Source of the DNA: a virus
Length of the DNA: 60,654 bases
Virus record (IMG/VR): IMGVR_UViG_3300031999_000020
Span: 1-60,654 of that record
Strand: one strand, 5' to 3'
Position numbers and translations under genes: made by a program. The notes below the pieces were generated by a model, which was given only the letters and a program-made list of their open reading frames with translations, did no database searches and had not been told where the DNA came from. Position 1 is the first letter of the stretch. Each line of letters opens with the position of its first letter. This document shows, piece by piece, positions 60,436-60,654 of the stretch.

Positions 60436-60459
60436 GAGTGGATTATAACTAATCCACTC
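60436..60459 (+). terminator. Perfect hairpin between small early genes
   Basis: GAGTGGATTA (60436-60445) pairs perfectly with TAATCCACTC (60450-60459) around a TAAC loop. Only a weak T-rich stretch follows, so it may be a partial terminator or a processing site between the gene at 60216 and that at 60486. Confidence 0.5.
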
Positions 60460-60485
60460 ATTCGGTTTACTATTGGAGATATACT

Positions 60486-60654
60486 ATGACTATAACAAAA
60501 AGCCTTAAAGACGACGTAGCCCTATTCAATGGACTAATCATGAAAACTTATAAGATATGGCTCACAATTGAATGTGAAAACGACAGTCCTGAAGAAGAAG
60601 AGTATGAGAACATGAACGAAGTATCCATTAAAGAATTTAATTCCGAGGCCGAAG
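60486..60654 (+). CDS. Small acidic protein, 5' part of junction-spanning gene
   Basis: The first 56 codons of a 78-residue protein (MTITKSLKDDVALFNGLIMK, then KIWLTIECENDSPEEEEYEN) that runs off the window and resumes at position 2 after removal of the 41-base overlap. TTGGAGATATACT precedes the ATG. An internal ATG (MKTYKIW, residue 19) is a weaker alternative. Unknown function; the acidic composition might suit a DNA-mimic role, but nothing more specific is seen. Confidence 0.7.
   Translation, partial: MTITKSLKDDVALFNGLIMKTYKIWLTIECENDSPEEEEYENMNEVSIKEFNSEAE
60614..60654. repeat. Terminal direct repeat, copy 2
   Basis: Identical to 1-41; see the entry for copy 1. The repeat lies inside the junction-spanning gene. 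Confidence 0.9.

Overview
The window looks like one complete, circularly closed genome of a double-stranded DNA tailed bacteriophage of about 60.6 kb, probably podovirus-like and infecting a Gram-negative host. The first and last 41 bases are identical (1-41 and 60614-60654), and joining them restores one open reading frame across the junction, so the ends are an assembly overlap of a circular or circularly permuted molecule. I see no integrase and no recognisable lysogeny repressor, so a lytic life style is the simplest reading. Function names come from motif recognition by eye; no database search was possible.

Layout. (1) 60.2 kb through the junction to 1.2 kb, plus strand: very small genes, ending in a lysozyme-like transglycosylase with an N-terminal hydrophobic segment. 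(2) 1.34-1.67 kb: a gene-free stretch with eleven copies of a 9-bp repeat in both orientations, directly downstream of a RepB/D5-type primase-helicase (minus strand, 1.7-4.4 kb). This is the best replication-origin candidate. (3) 4.5-22.9 kb, plus strand: the early and middle region. It carries the replication module (SNF2 helicase, Cas4-like DUF2800 protein, DUF2815-like single-stranded-DNA-binding protein, family A DNA polymerase, RuvC-like resolvase). It also carries accessory genes: an Acb2-like anti-CBASS candidate, a tyrosine-phosphatase-like protein, two DNA methyltransferases (one truncated), an SAM methyltransferase, two glycosyltransferases, a papain-like protease, a phospholipase-A2-like protein, a MazG-like nucleotide hydrolase, and a tiny secreted peptide with a knottin cysteine pattern. 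(4) 22.9-56.5 kb, minus strand: the virion region. It runs, in transcription order, from a cysteine-rich protein and portal through scaffold and major capsid protein, then a strong terminator, surface and fibre proteins, tail proteins, internal virion proteins and a 2334-residue transglycosylase-bearing protein. (5) 56.6-58.5 kb, plus strand: the large terminase, in the opposite orientation to all other virion genes. (6) 58.5-60.2 kb: small minus-strand genes, a homing endonuclease, and about 590 bp without genes but rich in palindromes.

How it works together. The plus-strand operon would replicate the genome (primase-helicase loading at the repeats, polymerase, SSB, resolvase) and handle host conflict (methylation, cyclic-nucleotide sponge, protease, phosphatase). 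The minus-strand operon, probably fired from a promoter at 51.02-51.05 kb and from upstream, builds the particle. Capsid transcription is partly insulated by the terminator at 48.98-49.00 kb.

Most unusual parts: the knottin-like peptide gene overlapping the SNF2 helicase start; the phospholipase-A2-like gene between two glycosyltransferases; a block of fibre-like proteins at 42.4-47.2 kb that nearly all begin with Sec signal peptides; several fresh paralogous duplications among cysteine-rich surface proteins, one pair separated by a (CAA)19 microsatellite; and three homing-endonuclease-like genes of two families.
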